A DNA stretch of 31,597 nucleotides from a virus: positions 1-31,597 of IMG/VR virus record IMGVR_UViG_3300027114_000007; one strand, given 5' to 3'. Shown here one piece after another: positions 7,551-15,395 of this stretch. The notes below the pieces were generated by a model, which had not been told where the DNA came from, searched no databases, and saw nothing but the letters and a program-made list of their open reading frames with translations. How positions within the stretch are numbered: position 1 is the stretch's first letter; every line of letters begins with the position of its first letter. A program made the translations under genes and the position numbers.

Positions 7551-8435
7551 ATGGCAACTCTATCGACTTACATTACGGAAGTCAGACGATTACTCCATGA
7601 TGCAAACGGAAACTTTTATACCGATTCACAATTAACGGATTACATTAATAGCTCTAGAGAAAGAGCTGTTCGTGATACGGGCTGTTTGCGCACTATTCAA
7701 ATTGTACAAACTCCTTGTAAAGTACCAAGCTCGTCTGCTTTAAATGGAGCAGTTCCTACCAATCCCGTGGCGTGGACAGCTAGTACACCAGTAGCTTTAA
7801 ATGATTTTATTTTTAGTAATATTTTTATTTATCAGGTTACTCTTGCTGGAACAACGGATACAATTCCTCCGCCATACCCACAAAGTCAACAAAACAATAT
7901 TACCAATTACCCACCCTCTACCCAATTTTTAAACGGTACGGCTGGTTTGACTTATGTAGGCAATTGCGAAAACATTTACTACGCAGCAATGCCATCGGGC
8001 GACCAAACCCTTGATATTGTTAATATCAACTTATATTGGGGTAACACCCGTGTACCGTTAGATTACTTAGCTTGGTCAGACTTTAATGTACGCTTGCGTT
8101 TTTGGCAGAATTATCTTGGCAGACCATTGGCTTTTAGTAACTATGGACAAAGCAATATTTATATTGGACCAATACCCGACCAAGCCTACCAGCTAGAGAT
8201 TGATACGGTTATTTTGCCAAGTCCTTTAGTATTAGCTACTCCTGGTATTACCGATTCCATTAAAGACCCATACACTAGTTCAGTCAAATTCTATGCTGCG
8301 TATCTCGCTAAATACTATGAACAAAGTTATGGTGAAGCAGAGATTTATAAACAGGAATACATGAAACAAACCTCTGCGGTTCTTACCTCAGTATTTACCC
8401 GTAGAATTCCAACCCCTTATAGCTCACCTTATTAA
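7551..8435 (+). CDS. Head-tail adaptor / tail connector-type protein
   Basis: 294 residues. The N-terminus (TYITEVRRLLHDANGNFYTDSQLTDYINSSRERAV) is helical and of the type found in podovirus head-tail adaptors, which bind below the portal ring. The middle (about residues 75-165) is a beta-rich insertion, and the C-terminus returns to helix (KFYAAYLAKYYEQSYGEAEIYKQEY). It lies between capsid and large tail-protein genes, as expected for an adaptor. The call is from resemblance of the N-terminus plus context; alternative: another tail-tube or nozzle protein. Confidence 0.65.
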   Translation: MATLSTYITEVRRLLHDANGNFYTDSQLTDYINSSRERAVRDTGCLRTIQIVQTPCKVPSSSALNGAVPTNPVAWTASTPVALNDFIFSNIFIYQVTLAGTTDTIPPPYPQSQQNNITNYPPSTQFLNGTAGLTYVGNCENIYYAAMPSGDQTLDIVNINLYWGNTRVPLDYLAWSDFNVRLRFWQNYLGRPLAFSNYGQSNIYIGPIPDQAYQLEIDTVILPSPLVLATPGITDSIKDPYTSSVKFYAAYLAKYYEQSYGEAEIYKQEYMKQTSAVLTSVFTRRIPTPYSSPY

Positions 8436-8437
8436 CC

Positions 8438-10441
8438 ATGGCAGCAGCGGAACAGAAAAAGTCCTATGCCGTTGTTAAACAGTTTAGAGGGCTAAACACC
8501 AAAGCTAATCGCACAGCGATTGACGAAAACGAATTTAATTGGATTGAAAATGCTCAACCGATTGGGTACGCCAATATTAAAATTATTCCCAACAGCGAGA
8601 TTGTTACTGATTCTAGTGGTAATGCCGTAGTTTTTTCTAATACGGTTACCCATTTAACCAATGTCAATATTGGCTTGAATGATTATGTTGTTGCTTTTAT
8701 GGACAATGGTTCGGCTCAGTATTACAACATTAATACCGATACCTTTGGCAATGTGGCATCCTCTGGCACTTTTAGCGCTACAGGCATTAATACTACCCAA
8801 TGGAATAACGAGCGTATGCTCATCCTTGATCCGACTAAAGGGTACTTTTCGTGGGATTCTAATAATGTTGTAACTATCGGTTCTGTTGGATTGATAGGAA
8901 TTGTTAATCAAGGTACAGGCTATACCGAAGCGCCAACCGTTACGATTAGCGCTCCAGACCAAACGGGTGGAGAACAGGCTAATGCAACAGCTACTATCTC
9001 TACAGCTAATGTAGTAACTTCAGTAGCAGTTGTAAATGCGGGTACTGGCTACACTAATGCTGCTAATTTAACGGTCACTTTTAGCGGTGGCGGAGGTGGT
9101 ACGGGTGCTAATGCCGTAGCCCAATTATTTAACTTTCAAACAGGCACGCTCTCTTTGGTGGTTATTAACGAAGGATCGGGCTACATCAACGCAGCCAATA
9201 CGATTGTGACTATTTCAGGCGGTGGCGGTGCGGGAGCTACGGCTGTACCGATTGTCCTAGGTAATGTCGTCACTCAGGTCATTATGACCAACCAAGGATC
9301 GGGTTACACCAATGCTGCCAATGTGACAGCCACGGTGTCTGGTGGCGGTGGTAATGGCGCTGTCTTGCAAGCCATTGTCAATTCTGAGCCGAATGTGGGC
9401 ATAGCGAGCTTCTCAGGGCGTGTTTGGATTGCGGCTGGTCGCACAGTCTATTACAGCGCTGCGGGGTCGTATAGCGACTTTACGAGCGTTTCTGCGGGAT
9501 CGGTTACCCTAACGGATTCTACGCTGCATGGCAACATTGTCCAGTTACTTAGCGCTAACAACTTTTTGTACATTTTTGGTGATAACTCCATTAATGTGTT
9601 TTCGGATGTACGGGTAACCAATGCTGGACTTACCTTGTTTACCAATACCAATGTGAGCGCATCGGTGGGTTCGGAGCTTAAAAACGCTATATTCCCGTAC
9701 TTCCGATCTGTTTTATTTATGAATGACTATGGGGTGTACGCCCTAGTCGGATCAACCACTTCTAAATTATCTGATCCCCTAGATGGGGTTTTCCCTAATA
9801 TTGACTTTGCAAACCCCGTTTACGCTGGTCAGGTTTTGTTAAACAACATCCTTTGCGCAGTCTTTAATTTCAGATATTTTGATGCAGTATTTACCAATAG
9901 CTATCGGTTTATCCAAGCTGTTTTCTTTGAAAAGAAATGGTTTATATCTAGCCAAGGTAACAACATTAAATACATCACTTCTGTGCCAGAGGAAGGGCAG
10001 ATTTTGGTGTATGGCACTTCAGGCAATAACCTATATCGTTTGTATGCCGATAACACCAGCTCAATTACAAGCCGTGTAAGAACTGCCTTAATGCCAATGA
10101 CCGATCCAATTCGGACTAAGCAAGCCCTTAAAATTGGTATTGAAGCGACTGCGCCCGCCAACGGCACTATTACGATGTTGGCTACGGTGGACAATGAAAA
10201 CCGTTCTAGCACGCCTTATACCTTGACTTCTGTAATTAATTGGCAAAACAATAACTTGCAAATTATTCCTTGGAACAATAACTCAGGTACAAATATTGGC
10301 TGGGGTACAACGGGGTATTCTTTATATAAAACTGATGCTCAACAGTATGGTAAATACTTAGGAATTACAGTAACATCTACTAACCCAGGGTTTGTAATCA
10401 ATGGCTTTGAGTTTGAGCATGAACTAAGAGTGAGGTTCTAG
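8438..10441 (+). CDS. Large tail hub/nozzle-type protein with internal repeats
   Basis: 667 residues, largest protein of the tail block. It opens with VVKQFRGLNTKANRTAIDENEFNWIENAQP, a beginning typical of podovirus tail proteins next to the adaptor (nozzle, or P22 gp10-like DNA-stabilising tail proteins). From about residue 155 to 316 it carries four approximately 42-residue repeats, each with a G-[TS]-G-Y-x-x-A motif and a glycine-rich turn. The C-terminal half resumes a beta-propeller-like pattern (ASFSGRVWIAAGRTVYYSAAG; FRSVLFMNDYGVYALVG) and ends GFEFEHELRVRF. Likely role: extension of the DNA exit channel, with the repeats as a surface-exposed insertion. Confidence 0.65.
   Translation: MAAAEQKKSYAVVKQFRGLNTKANRTAIDENEFNWIENAQPIGYANIKIIPNSEIVTDSSGNAVVFSNTVTHLTNVNIGLNDYVVAFMDNGSAQYYNINTDTFGNVASSGTFSATGINTTQWNNERMLILDPTKGYFSWDSNNVVTIGSVGLIGIVNQGTGYTEAPTVTISAPDQTGGEQANATATISTANVVTSVAVVNAGTGYTNAANLTVTFSGGGGGTGANAVAQLFNFQTGTLSLVVINEGSGYINAANTIVTISGGGGAGATAVPIVLGNVVTQVIMTNQGSGYTNAANVTATVSGGGGNGAVLQAIVNSEPNVGIASFSGRVWIAAGRTVYYSAAGSYSDFTSVSAGSVTLTDSTLHGNIVQLLSANNFLYIFGDNSINVFSDVRVTNAGLTLFTNTNVSASVGSELKNAIFPYFRSVLFMNDYGVYALVGSTTSKLSDPLDGVFPNIDFANPVYAGQVLLNNILCAVFNFRYFDAVFTNSYRFIQAVFFEKKWFISSQGNNIKYITSVPEEGQILVYGTSGNNLYRLYADNTSSITSRVRTALMPMTDPIRTKQALKIGIEATAPANGTITMLATVDNENRSSTPYTLTSVINWQNNNLQIIPWNNNSGTNIGWGTTGYSLYKTDAQQYGKYLGITVTSTNPGFVINGFEFEHELRVRF
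8897..9385 (+). repeat. Four imperfect protein-level repeats in the tail protein
   Basis: Each unit of roughly 42 codons reads approximately VVxxGxGYxxAAxxxVTxSGGGGxGAxAxA. The units start near residues 154, 197, 241 and 283 with GTGYTEAP, GTGYTNAAN, GSGYINAAN and GSGYTNAAN. DNA copies have diverged, so this is a protein repeat rather than a recent tandem duplication. Confidence 0.75.
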
Positions 10442-11016
10442 TGACAAAACCAGTATCCGCAGTTCCAAATGTATTCCAAAATGCTACAACCACCTTACCG
10501 TTGTCGCAGTTGGATAGCAATTTCACAACAATTACAAACGAACTTAACGATTTAAACAATTACAGCAATTTTAGCCCTGATACTGGCACAGCCAACGCTA
10601 TTGTTTGTAACTTTCCAGCGGGTATTACGACTACTACAATTGCTACGGGTTGCGAAATTAGCTTTGAAGCAGCCAACGCTAACACGGGCGCTACCACTTT
10701 ATTGGTCCAAGTCAATTCCGTTACCATTTTAGCTGCTACTGCGGTCAAAAATGAAGATGGATCAGCGTTATCGGGTGCTGAATTTAGGCTTGGCGGTATT
10801 TATACGGTAGTGTATGACGGTACTTATTGGGTTTTAGCGGGTGGTGGCGGTGGTGGCGGTGCTGAAGCTGGTGGTGCAATCTATGAAAACACCCAGTCAA
10901 TCAATGCAAACTACACCATAACCACAAATAAAAATGGTTTTAGCGTAGGACCGATCACCGTAGCGAGTGGAGTTACGGTTACCGTGCCGTCTGGCTCACG
11001 CTATGTAATTATGTAA
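10441..11016 (+). CDS. Tail fibre / tail-associated protein with conserved C-terminal motif
   Basis: 191 residues, GTG start overlapping the preceding TAG by one base. The N-terminus includes LPLSQLDSNFTTITNELND, a leader seen in many phage fibre proteins that attaches the fibre to the tail. A beta-rich middle and a polyglycine hinge (GGGGGGG at about residues 137-143) follow. The last 35 residues, ending ITVASGVTVTVPSGSRYVIM, form a common fibre C-terminus also present in the long fibre at 15396. The protein may be a short fibre or the tail-proximal part of a split fibre. Confidence 0.65.
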   Translation: MTKPVSAVPNVFQNATTTLPLSQLDSNFTTITNELNDLNNYSNFSPDTGTANAIVCNFPAGITTTTIATGCEISFEAANANTGATTLLVQVNSVTILAATAVKNEDGSALSGAEFRLGGIYTVVYDGTYWVLAGGGGGGGAEAGGAIYENTQSINANYTITTNKNGFSVGPITVASGVTVTVPSGSRYVIM

Positions 11017-11026
11017 AGGACAATAT

Positions 11027-11587
11027 ATGAGCATTGTTTTAGTAGGTTCAACTTCAGGTAGCGTTACATTACAAGAACCAGCCGTTGCTGGTACTACTGT
11101 ATTAGACTTGCCAGCCGTATCAGGAACAGTTCTTACTACAGGCACTACTGGTCAAGTTATTGCTAGTGGTGCTTTACCAATAGGTAGTGTATTGCAAGTG
11201 GTTAATGCTACTTACGGAACTGCAACAACAACTGCATCAGGAACTTATACCGACACAGGATTGACTGCAACCATTACTCCTAAATTTGCAACAAGCAAAA
11301 TTCTTGTTTTGGTCAATCAAGCTGGTTGTAACGCACAAACAAACACAAATGGTGTAAATGTCCAACTTGTAAGAAATTCAACAGGATTAGGCACTTTTGC
11401 GGCTTATTATTCATATACTACTGGTGGTTCAATTTGTGGTGCATCAATTAGCTATTTGGATAGTCCAGCCACTACTTCTGCTACAACCTATAAAACTCAA
11501 CAAGCTAGGGCGTCAGGAGCAGGAAATGTGCAAACACAATCTAATGATGCTTTATCTACAATTACTTTAATGGAGATTGCCGCATGA
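11027..11587 (+). CDS. Fibre-like protein A (first fibre cassette)
   Basis: 186 residues, beta-rich and Thr/Ser/Ala/Gly-rich with little charge. The N-terminus (MSIVLVGSTSGSVTLQEPAVAG, DLPAVSGTVLTTG) is a recurring phage fibre leader; the C-terminal half (residues about 65-186) looks like a globular beta receptor-binding head (TGLTATITPKFATSKILVLV, STGLGTFAAYYS). It overlaps the following small gene by 4 nt (ATGA), which suggests coupled production of fibre and partner. Receptor unknown. Calling it a receptor-binding protein is inference from composition and place. Confidence 0.65.
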   Translation: MSIVLVGSTSGSVTLQEPAVAGTTVLDLPAVSGTVLTTGTTGQVIASGALPIGSVLQVVNATYGTATTTASGTYTDTGLTATITPKFATSKILVLVNQAGCNAQTNTNGVNVQLVRNSTGLGTFAAYYSYTTGGSICGASISYLDSPATTSATTYKTQQARASGAGNVQTQSNDALSTITLMEIAA

Positions 11588-11862
11588 TTGATTTATCTTC
11601 AGCAATTTTAAAACTTTATCAACAAGTCGTTGTTGTTCGTGGCGATGTCGCTTACGATGCAAACGGCAACGAAGTCGCATACGATAAAGCCGCAGTTCAG
11701 GCTTATGTAGATGCTCATGCTTATATTGCTAAACGAGCCGCAGAATATCCGCCAGTCACAGACTACCTCGATGCAATAGTAAAGGGCGACCAAGCACAGA
11801 TTGATAAATACATTGCTGACTGCTTGGCGGTCAAGGCTAAGTATAAAAAGGGAGTAGCATAA
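11584..11862 (+). CDS. Small fibre-associated protein, candidate assembly chaperone A
   Basis: 92 residues, starting in an ATGA overlap with fibre-like protein A. The C-terminal half has the pattern YPPVTDYLDAIVKGDQAQID then ADCLAVKAKYKKG, which I recognise from small proteins encoded after phage fibre genes (similar to the XkdW-like or tail-fibre-assembly groups). It has no signal or membrane segment. The likely job is folding, trimerising or attaching the neighbouring fibre, but this is inferred from family resemblance and synteny. The GIY-YIG gene follows directly with no gap. Confidence 0.6.
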   Translation: MIDLSSAILKLYQQVVVVRGDVAYDANGNEVAYDKAAVQAYVDAHAYIAKRAAEYPPVTDYLDAIVKGDQAQIDKYIADCLAVKAKYKKGVA

Positions 11863-12612
11863 GTGTTCTTTACTTACGCACACTACAAGCCTGAAGGCGG
11901 TCTTTTCTACATAGGAAAAGGCAAGCGTAGGCGTGCGTATGCTATGGATGGGCGTAACTCTCATTGGCAGAATATTGTCAATAAATACGGCAGACCCCAT
12001 GTAGAACTGCTTGCTCGTTGGGATACTGAACAGGAAGCACTTGACCACGAAAAGCTGTTGATTTCATGCTTTAGGGATATGGGCTATCAGTTAGCTAACA
12101 AAGCCGATGGCGGTACGGGTGCATCAGGTTACAAGTTTACCGATGAGCAAAAGAAAAATTTATCATTAGCCCACATGGGTCAAGTCGCTTGGAATAAAGG
12201 CAAAAAGTCAAATACTGTTATTTGGAACAAAGGCTTGCCAATGGCTAAAAATGCCGCACAAGCACTTTCTGTAAAAGTTAGTTGTGTAAATTGCCGCAAA
12301 GAGGGCAGGATTGGCAATATTCTTGGTGCACACGCAAAGTGGTGTAACAATGTAAAGCCGTATAGAGCAAGGGCTACCATTAACGGAAAGCGTATAACTA
12401 TTGGTCGTTTTGAAACCAAAGAAGAAGCACAAACATTTCAAGATAATTATTACAAAGAACACAATATTGTTCGCACATCTTGGAACAAAGGCACTAAAGG
12501 TGTAATGACCGCATGGAATAAAGGAATACCAATGTCTGAAGCATCTAAACAAAAATTAAGCGAATCTCAACTTAAACGATTCAGAAAGGCTCTACAATGC
12601 CAAGTGTCATAA
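11863..12612 (+). CDS. GIY-YIG homing endonuclease with NUMOD3-type repeats
   Basis: 249 residues, GTG start immediately after the upstream TAA. The GIY-YIG nuclease is at residues about 1-85: Y-A-H-Y near position 5, FYIGKG (15-20), an Arg cluster (22-24), catalytic-type Glu in DHEKLLI (63) and Asn in LANKADGGTG (79). Four WNKG motifs of the NUMOD3 type occur at about 110, 121, 207 and 218. Between them are a CxxC...H...C zinc-finger candidate (Cys141, Cys144, His157, Cys161) and an AP2-like stretch (about 167-198). The last 16 nt overlap fibre-like gene B. Probable free-standing homing endonuclease cutting a related fibre region in competing phages. Confidence 0.85.
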   Translation: MFFTYAHYKPEGGLFYIGKGKRRRAYAMDGRNSHWQNIVNKYGRPHVELLARWDTEQEALDHEKLLISCFRDMGYQLANKADGGTGASGYKFTDEQKKNLSLAHMGQVAWNKGKKSNTVIWNKGLPMAKNAAQALSVKVSCVNCRKEGRIGNILGAHAKWCNNVKPYRARATINGKRITIGRFETKEEAQTFQDNYYKEHNIVRTSWNKGTKGVMTAWNKGIPMSEASKQKLSESQLKRFRKALQCQVS

Positions 12613-13229
12613 ATGCCACAACCACCAATGGGGTGACAGTTCAGGGCGATAACTCAGGCTCATTACAGTTAGCAACCAATAACGGCACGACTGCTTTAAC
12701 GATTAACACCTCGCAAGGTGTGTCGGTATTAAACTGTTTAGGTGTGGGTAACGCTACCCCATCTACTAGCGGTGCTGGTATTACATTCCCAGCTACTCAA
12801 TCAGCAAGCACAGACGCTAATACGCTAGATGATTATGAGGAAGGGAGCTGGACACCAACAATTAAAGGTGCTTCTACTGCTGGAACTTCTACTTATTCGG
12901 TTCAAACTGGTAAATATATAAAAATTGGAACGCTTGTTTTTATAACTTGTTATGTAACATGGAATACTGCTAATGGAACTGGAAATTTAAGAATTGGTGG
13001 TTTACCTTTTGCTGGTTCAAATGCTGGTGTGTATCAAGGGCTTACTTTATCGGGAATTTCAAGTGTTAGTGGTTCTACATCAGGTTACACATGGTTTGGA
13101 AGAATTAACAATGGCGAAAGCGAAATTTCTATTAAATATGCAAATTTTGCAACAACCACTCCTAATGATGGCGATATTGCTGTATGTAATTCAGGAACTC
13201 TTTTATTTACTGGAACATACACTATTTAA
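12597..13229 (+). CDS. Fibre-like protein B (second fibre cassette)
   Basis: 210 residues; start inside the end of the GIY-YIG gene (CTACAATGCC), with AGAAAGG upstream as a weak ribosome site. The N-terminal segment (QGDNSGSLQLATNNGTTALTI) and the central LDDYEEGSWTPTI followed by TGKYIKIGTLVFI are both modules I recognise from many phage fibre proteins; the second usually begins a C-terminal beta domain used in receptor contact. Low charge, beta-rich throughout. It is followed by a small partner gene after 9 nt, as in cassette A. Confidence 0.7.
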   Translation: MPSVINATTTNGVTVQGDNSGSLQLATNNGTTALTINTSQGVSVLNCLGVGNATPSTSGAGITFPATQSASTDANTLDDYEEGSWTPTIKGASTAGTSTYSVQTGKYIKIGTLVFITCYVTWNTANGTGNLRIGGLPFAGSNAGVYQGLTLSGISSVSGSTSGYTWFGRINNGESEISIKYANFATTTPNDGDIAVCNSGTLLFTGTYTI

Positions 13230-13238
13230 GGAAATAAA

Positions 13239-13502
13239 ATGGCACTTTCAGAATCAACAAAAATTGACCAAATCGAAGTCGTAAACGATTGGAGTATTCA
13301 TGTTCGTCAGGCTACCATTATTGAAAGAGATGGTGAGTTTGTATCTCGCACCTTTCATCGTTGGGTATTAACTCCTGATTCCGACATTAGCGGTCAAGAA
13401 CAAAAGGTTCAAGACATTGCTAATGCCGCATGGACACCCGAAGTTCGCCAAGCATACGAAACATTTAAGGCTGAACAAGCCAATAGATTAGGAGTCGCAT
13501 AA
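13239..13502 (+). CDS. Small fibre-associated protein, candidate assembly chaperone B
   Basis: 87 residues. The sequence IDQIEVVNDWSIHVRQATII, FVSRTFHRWVLTPDSDISGQ and the helical tail TPEVRQAYETFKAEQAN match a small protein type common next to phage tail or fibre genes. Good AAGGAAAT ribosome site. It shares its last base with the start of the HNH gene (TAATG). Role unknown, but the repeated arrangement fibre then small protein in three consecutive cassettes points to a fibre partner or assembly factor. Confidence 0.6.
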   Translation: MALSESTKIDQIEVVNDWSIHVRQATIIERDGEFVSRTFHRWVLTPDSDISGQEQKVQDIANAAWTPEVRQAYETFKAEQANRLGVA

Positions 13503-14014
13503 TGCCTATAACCTTAGACGGCACAGCACAACGCTTTAATGAAGCGTTTGAGTACCGCAATGGCGAACTGTATTGGAAAATTAATACCAATCCATCAAAG
13601 CGTCTAATCGGTAAGCGTGCTGGTTGTATGTCTAGTATGTATGGTGTAGTAAACCTAGATGGTCAGGCTTACTGTATCCATAAGGTAATTTTCTGTATGC
13701 ATCATGGTTATATGCCTGAAGTGGTTGACCATATTAACGGAGTTAAAAAAGACCACAGAATTGAAAACTTGCGTGCCGCCAATCACCAATCGAATAATTG
13801 GAACAAGACTGTGCAAAGCAACAATAAGTTAAGAATGAAGAACATTAGTTGGCACAAGCAAAACAAGAAGTATTGGGTGCAGATTACCCAAAATAGAAAG
13901 AAAGTTTACAGTCAAATGTTTGATGATTTAGAACTTGCCGAACTTGTAGCTGTCATGGCAAGAGAAAAATATCATGGTAAGTTTGCTAATCATGGAGAAT
14001 TTAAATGCCAGTAA
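13502..14014 (+). CDS. HNH homing endonuclease with AP2-like domain and fibre-like leader
   Basis: 170 residues. The first eight residues, MPITLDGT, resemble the starts of fibre genes. Residues about 14-45 (FEYRNGELYWKINTN, IGKRAG) are a usual N-terminus of phage HNH endonucleases. The HNH core is at about 60-95: His60, the VVDHING motif with His77, and Asn89 in RIENLRAANHQSN. The C-terminal part (about 115-165, WVQITQNRKKVYSQMF then AREKYHGKFAN) resembles an AP2 DNA-binding domain. The final 10 nt overlap the next fibre gene. It is likely a free-standing homing endonuclease targeting fibre loci. Confidence 0.85.
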   Translation: MPITLDGTAQRFNEAFEYRNGELYWKINTNPSKRLIGKRAGCMSSMYGVVNLDGQAYCIHKVIFCMHHGYMPEVVDHINGVKKDHRIENLRAANHQSNNWNKTVQSNNKLRMKNISWHKQNKKYWVQITQNRKKVYSQMFDDLELAELVAVMAREKYHGKFANHGEFKCQ

Positions 14015-14835
14015 TTATTGATGGTACAAACGGGGTCAACACACCCAATACCTTTGCATTCAAGAATCGCATCATTGATGGCGGTTTCACCATAAACCAG
14101 CGTGGCTATACATCAGGCACTTCACTATCGTCAGGTTCTTACGGACACGACAGATGGAAGGGCGGTGCAAGCGGTGGCACATATACCTTTACACAAGGCT
14201 CTACTGGTGTTAATACGACCATTACAATTACTGCTGGTTCTATTATTCAAGTCATTGAAGGTGCTAACTTACCCGAAGGTGGCACTTATGTTTTATCGTG
14301 GACAGGCACAGCACAAGGCAAGATTGGTGCTGGTAGCTTTGGTGCAAGCGGAATAACAGGAACAATTACTGCGGGAACAAACACTAACATTGAGTTCAAC
14401 ACAGGAACTTGTGGCAATGTGCAATTAGAGGTAGGCTCTACAGCTACTAGCTTTGATTACAGACCTTATGGAACTGAATTGGCTTTGTGTCAGAGGTATT
14501 ATGAAAAGTCTTTTAACATCGGAACTGCACCAGCAAACGGAATTGAATCTCCTGATAGAAGGCAAATGGTTGCCTATGCCACTACTGAAATTGGCTATCA
14601 ATCTATGTTTCAAGTTTCAAAACGCACTAGCCCAACAATGACTTTATTCATAGATTTAAACGCAGGCACAAACGGACAATGGTCTTACTATAATGGTAGT
14701 GCTTGGACAACTATGACAACTTCTGGTTTTAGAAATACAACACAAGAGTTTCGTATTGATTTTATTGTTACTGGTAGAACTTTTGGGCAAGCCTTAATTG
14801 GTGCTGGTAATTGGACAGCAAGTGCGGAGTTATGA
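14005..14835 (+). CDS. Fibre-like protein C (third fibre cassette)
   Basis: 276 residues. Opens with MPVIIDGTNGVNTP, a classic fibre leader, then FKNRIIDGGFTINQRGY, the start of a jelly-roll, carbohydrate-binding-like domain seen in many phage fibres; that domain ends at about residue 150 with CGNVQLEVGSTATSFDYRPYG and LCQRYYEK. Residues 160-276 form a further beta-rich head (RTSPTMTLFIDLNAG, SYYNGSAWTTM). Probably recognises surface sugars of the host. The start overlaps the end of the HNH gene (TTTAAATGCCAG) and the stop lies just before or overlaps its small partner gene. Confidence 0.75.
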   Translation: MPVIIDGTNGVNTPNTFAFKNRIIDGGFTINQRGYTSGTSLSSGSYGHDRWKGGASGGTYTFTQGSTGVNTTITITAGSIIQVIEGANLPEGGTYVLSWTGTAQGKIGAGSFGASGITGTITAGTNTNIEFNTGTCGNVQLEVGSTATSFDYRPYGTELALCQRYYEKSFNIGTAPANGIESPDRRQMVAYATTEIGYQSMFQVSKRTSPTMTLFIDLNAGTNGQWSYYNGSAWTTMTTSGFRNTTQEFRIDFIVTGRTFGQALIGAGNWTASAEL

Positions 14836-14837
14836 TT

Positions 14838-15044
14838 ATGTATAAACTATTAAAAAATAAATTAAGCAATACAGAAACAAGCGTTCAACGTTTAGCTGAT
14901 GGTGCTTTAATTCCATTCGACCCCGCCAACACCGACTACCAAAACTTTAAAAAACAAGTTTTAGATGGTGCAGAACTGCAAGATGCCGATGGGAATGTGA
15001 TGACACAAGCTGAAGCGGATGCCTTTATAGCCACGCTGCCATAA
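14838..15044 (+). CDS. Small fibre-associated protein, candidate assembly protein C
   Basis: 68 residues from ATG 14838; I prefer this start because GGAG (14826-14829) then has a usable 8-nt spacer, while the alternative ATG at 14832 overlaps the fibre stop and sits only 2 nt from GGAG. Sequence features are VQRLADGALIPFDPANTDYQ and FKKQVLDGAELQDADGNVMT, a pattern known in small proteins encoded after fibre genes. Acidic, soluble. Proposed role is help in fibre folding or attachment, inferred from the position and the repeated cassette layout. Confidence 0.6.
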   Translation: MYKLLKNKLSNTETSVQRLADGALIPFDPANTDYQNFKKQVLDGAELQDADGNVMTQAEADAFIATLP

Positions 15045-15053
15045 GGAGAGATC

Positions 15054-15386
15054 ATGGGAATCAATGCCTTTACCAAGACTGGCAACACAGTAACTTTCCT
15101 AGCGAATACTACGCAACCAGCACCCGTTCAATGCCTATCATCAACGCTTGGTGGTAACCAGTATCGCATTATTAATACGAGTTCTAATGTAATCGTTTTT
15201 TTGGCGTATGGCACAACTTCTGCGGAAGCCAATGCAAACTGTCAGATTATTACCAGTTCGCAAAATGCTTTACCCATTCTGCCGACAACCGATGAGATTC
15301 TAACTTTTGTACCCAATGCGTATTTCACAGGAATTACGGCTTCTGGCAACGCAACAATTTACATCACTCCTGGTGATGGACTGTAA
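15054..15386 (+). CDS. Small beta-rich protein, paralogue of the 23860 gene
   Basis: 110 residues, strong AAGGAGAG ribosome site. Beta-sandwich-like: NQYRIINTSSNVIVFLAYGTTS then GITASGNATIYITPGDGL. The same framework occurs in the 116-residue product at 23860 (NQLRIHNGTAGEVFIRCGTTS and GTATVYVTPGEGL), so the two are diverged paralogues. It lies between fibre C cassette and the long fibre. Probably a structural or adhesion-linked protein; precise role unknown. Confidence 0.6.
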   Translation: MGINAFTKTGNTVTFLANTTQPAPVQCLSSTLGGNQYRIINTSSNVIVFLAYGTTSAEANANCQIITSSQNALPILPTTDEILTFVPNAYFTGITASGNATIYITPGDGL

Positions 15387-15395
15387 GGAGAATAA

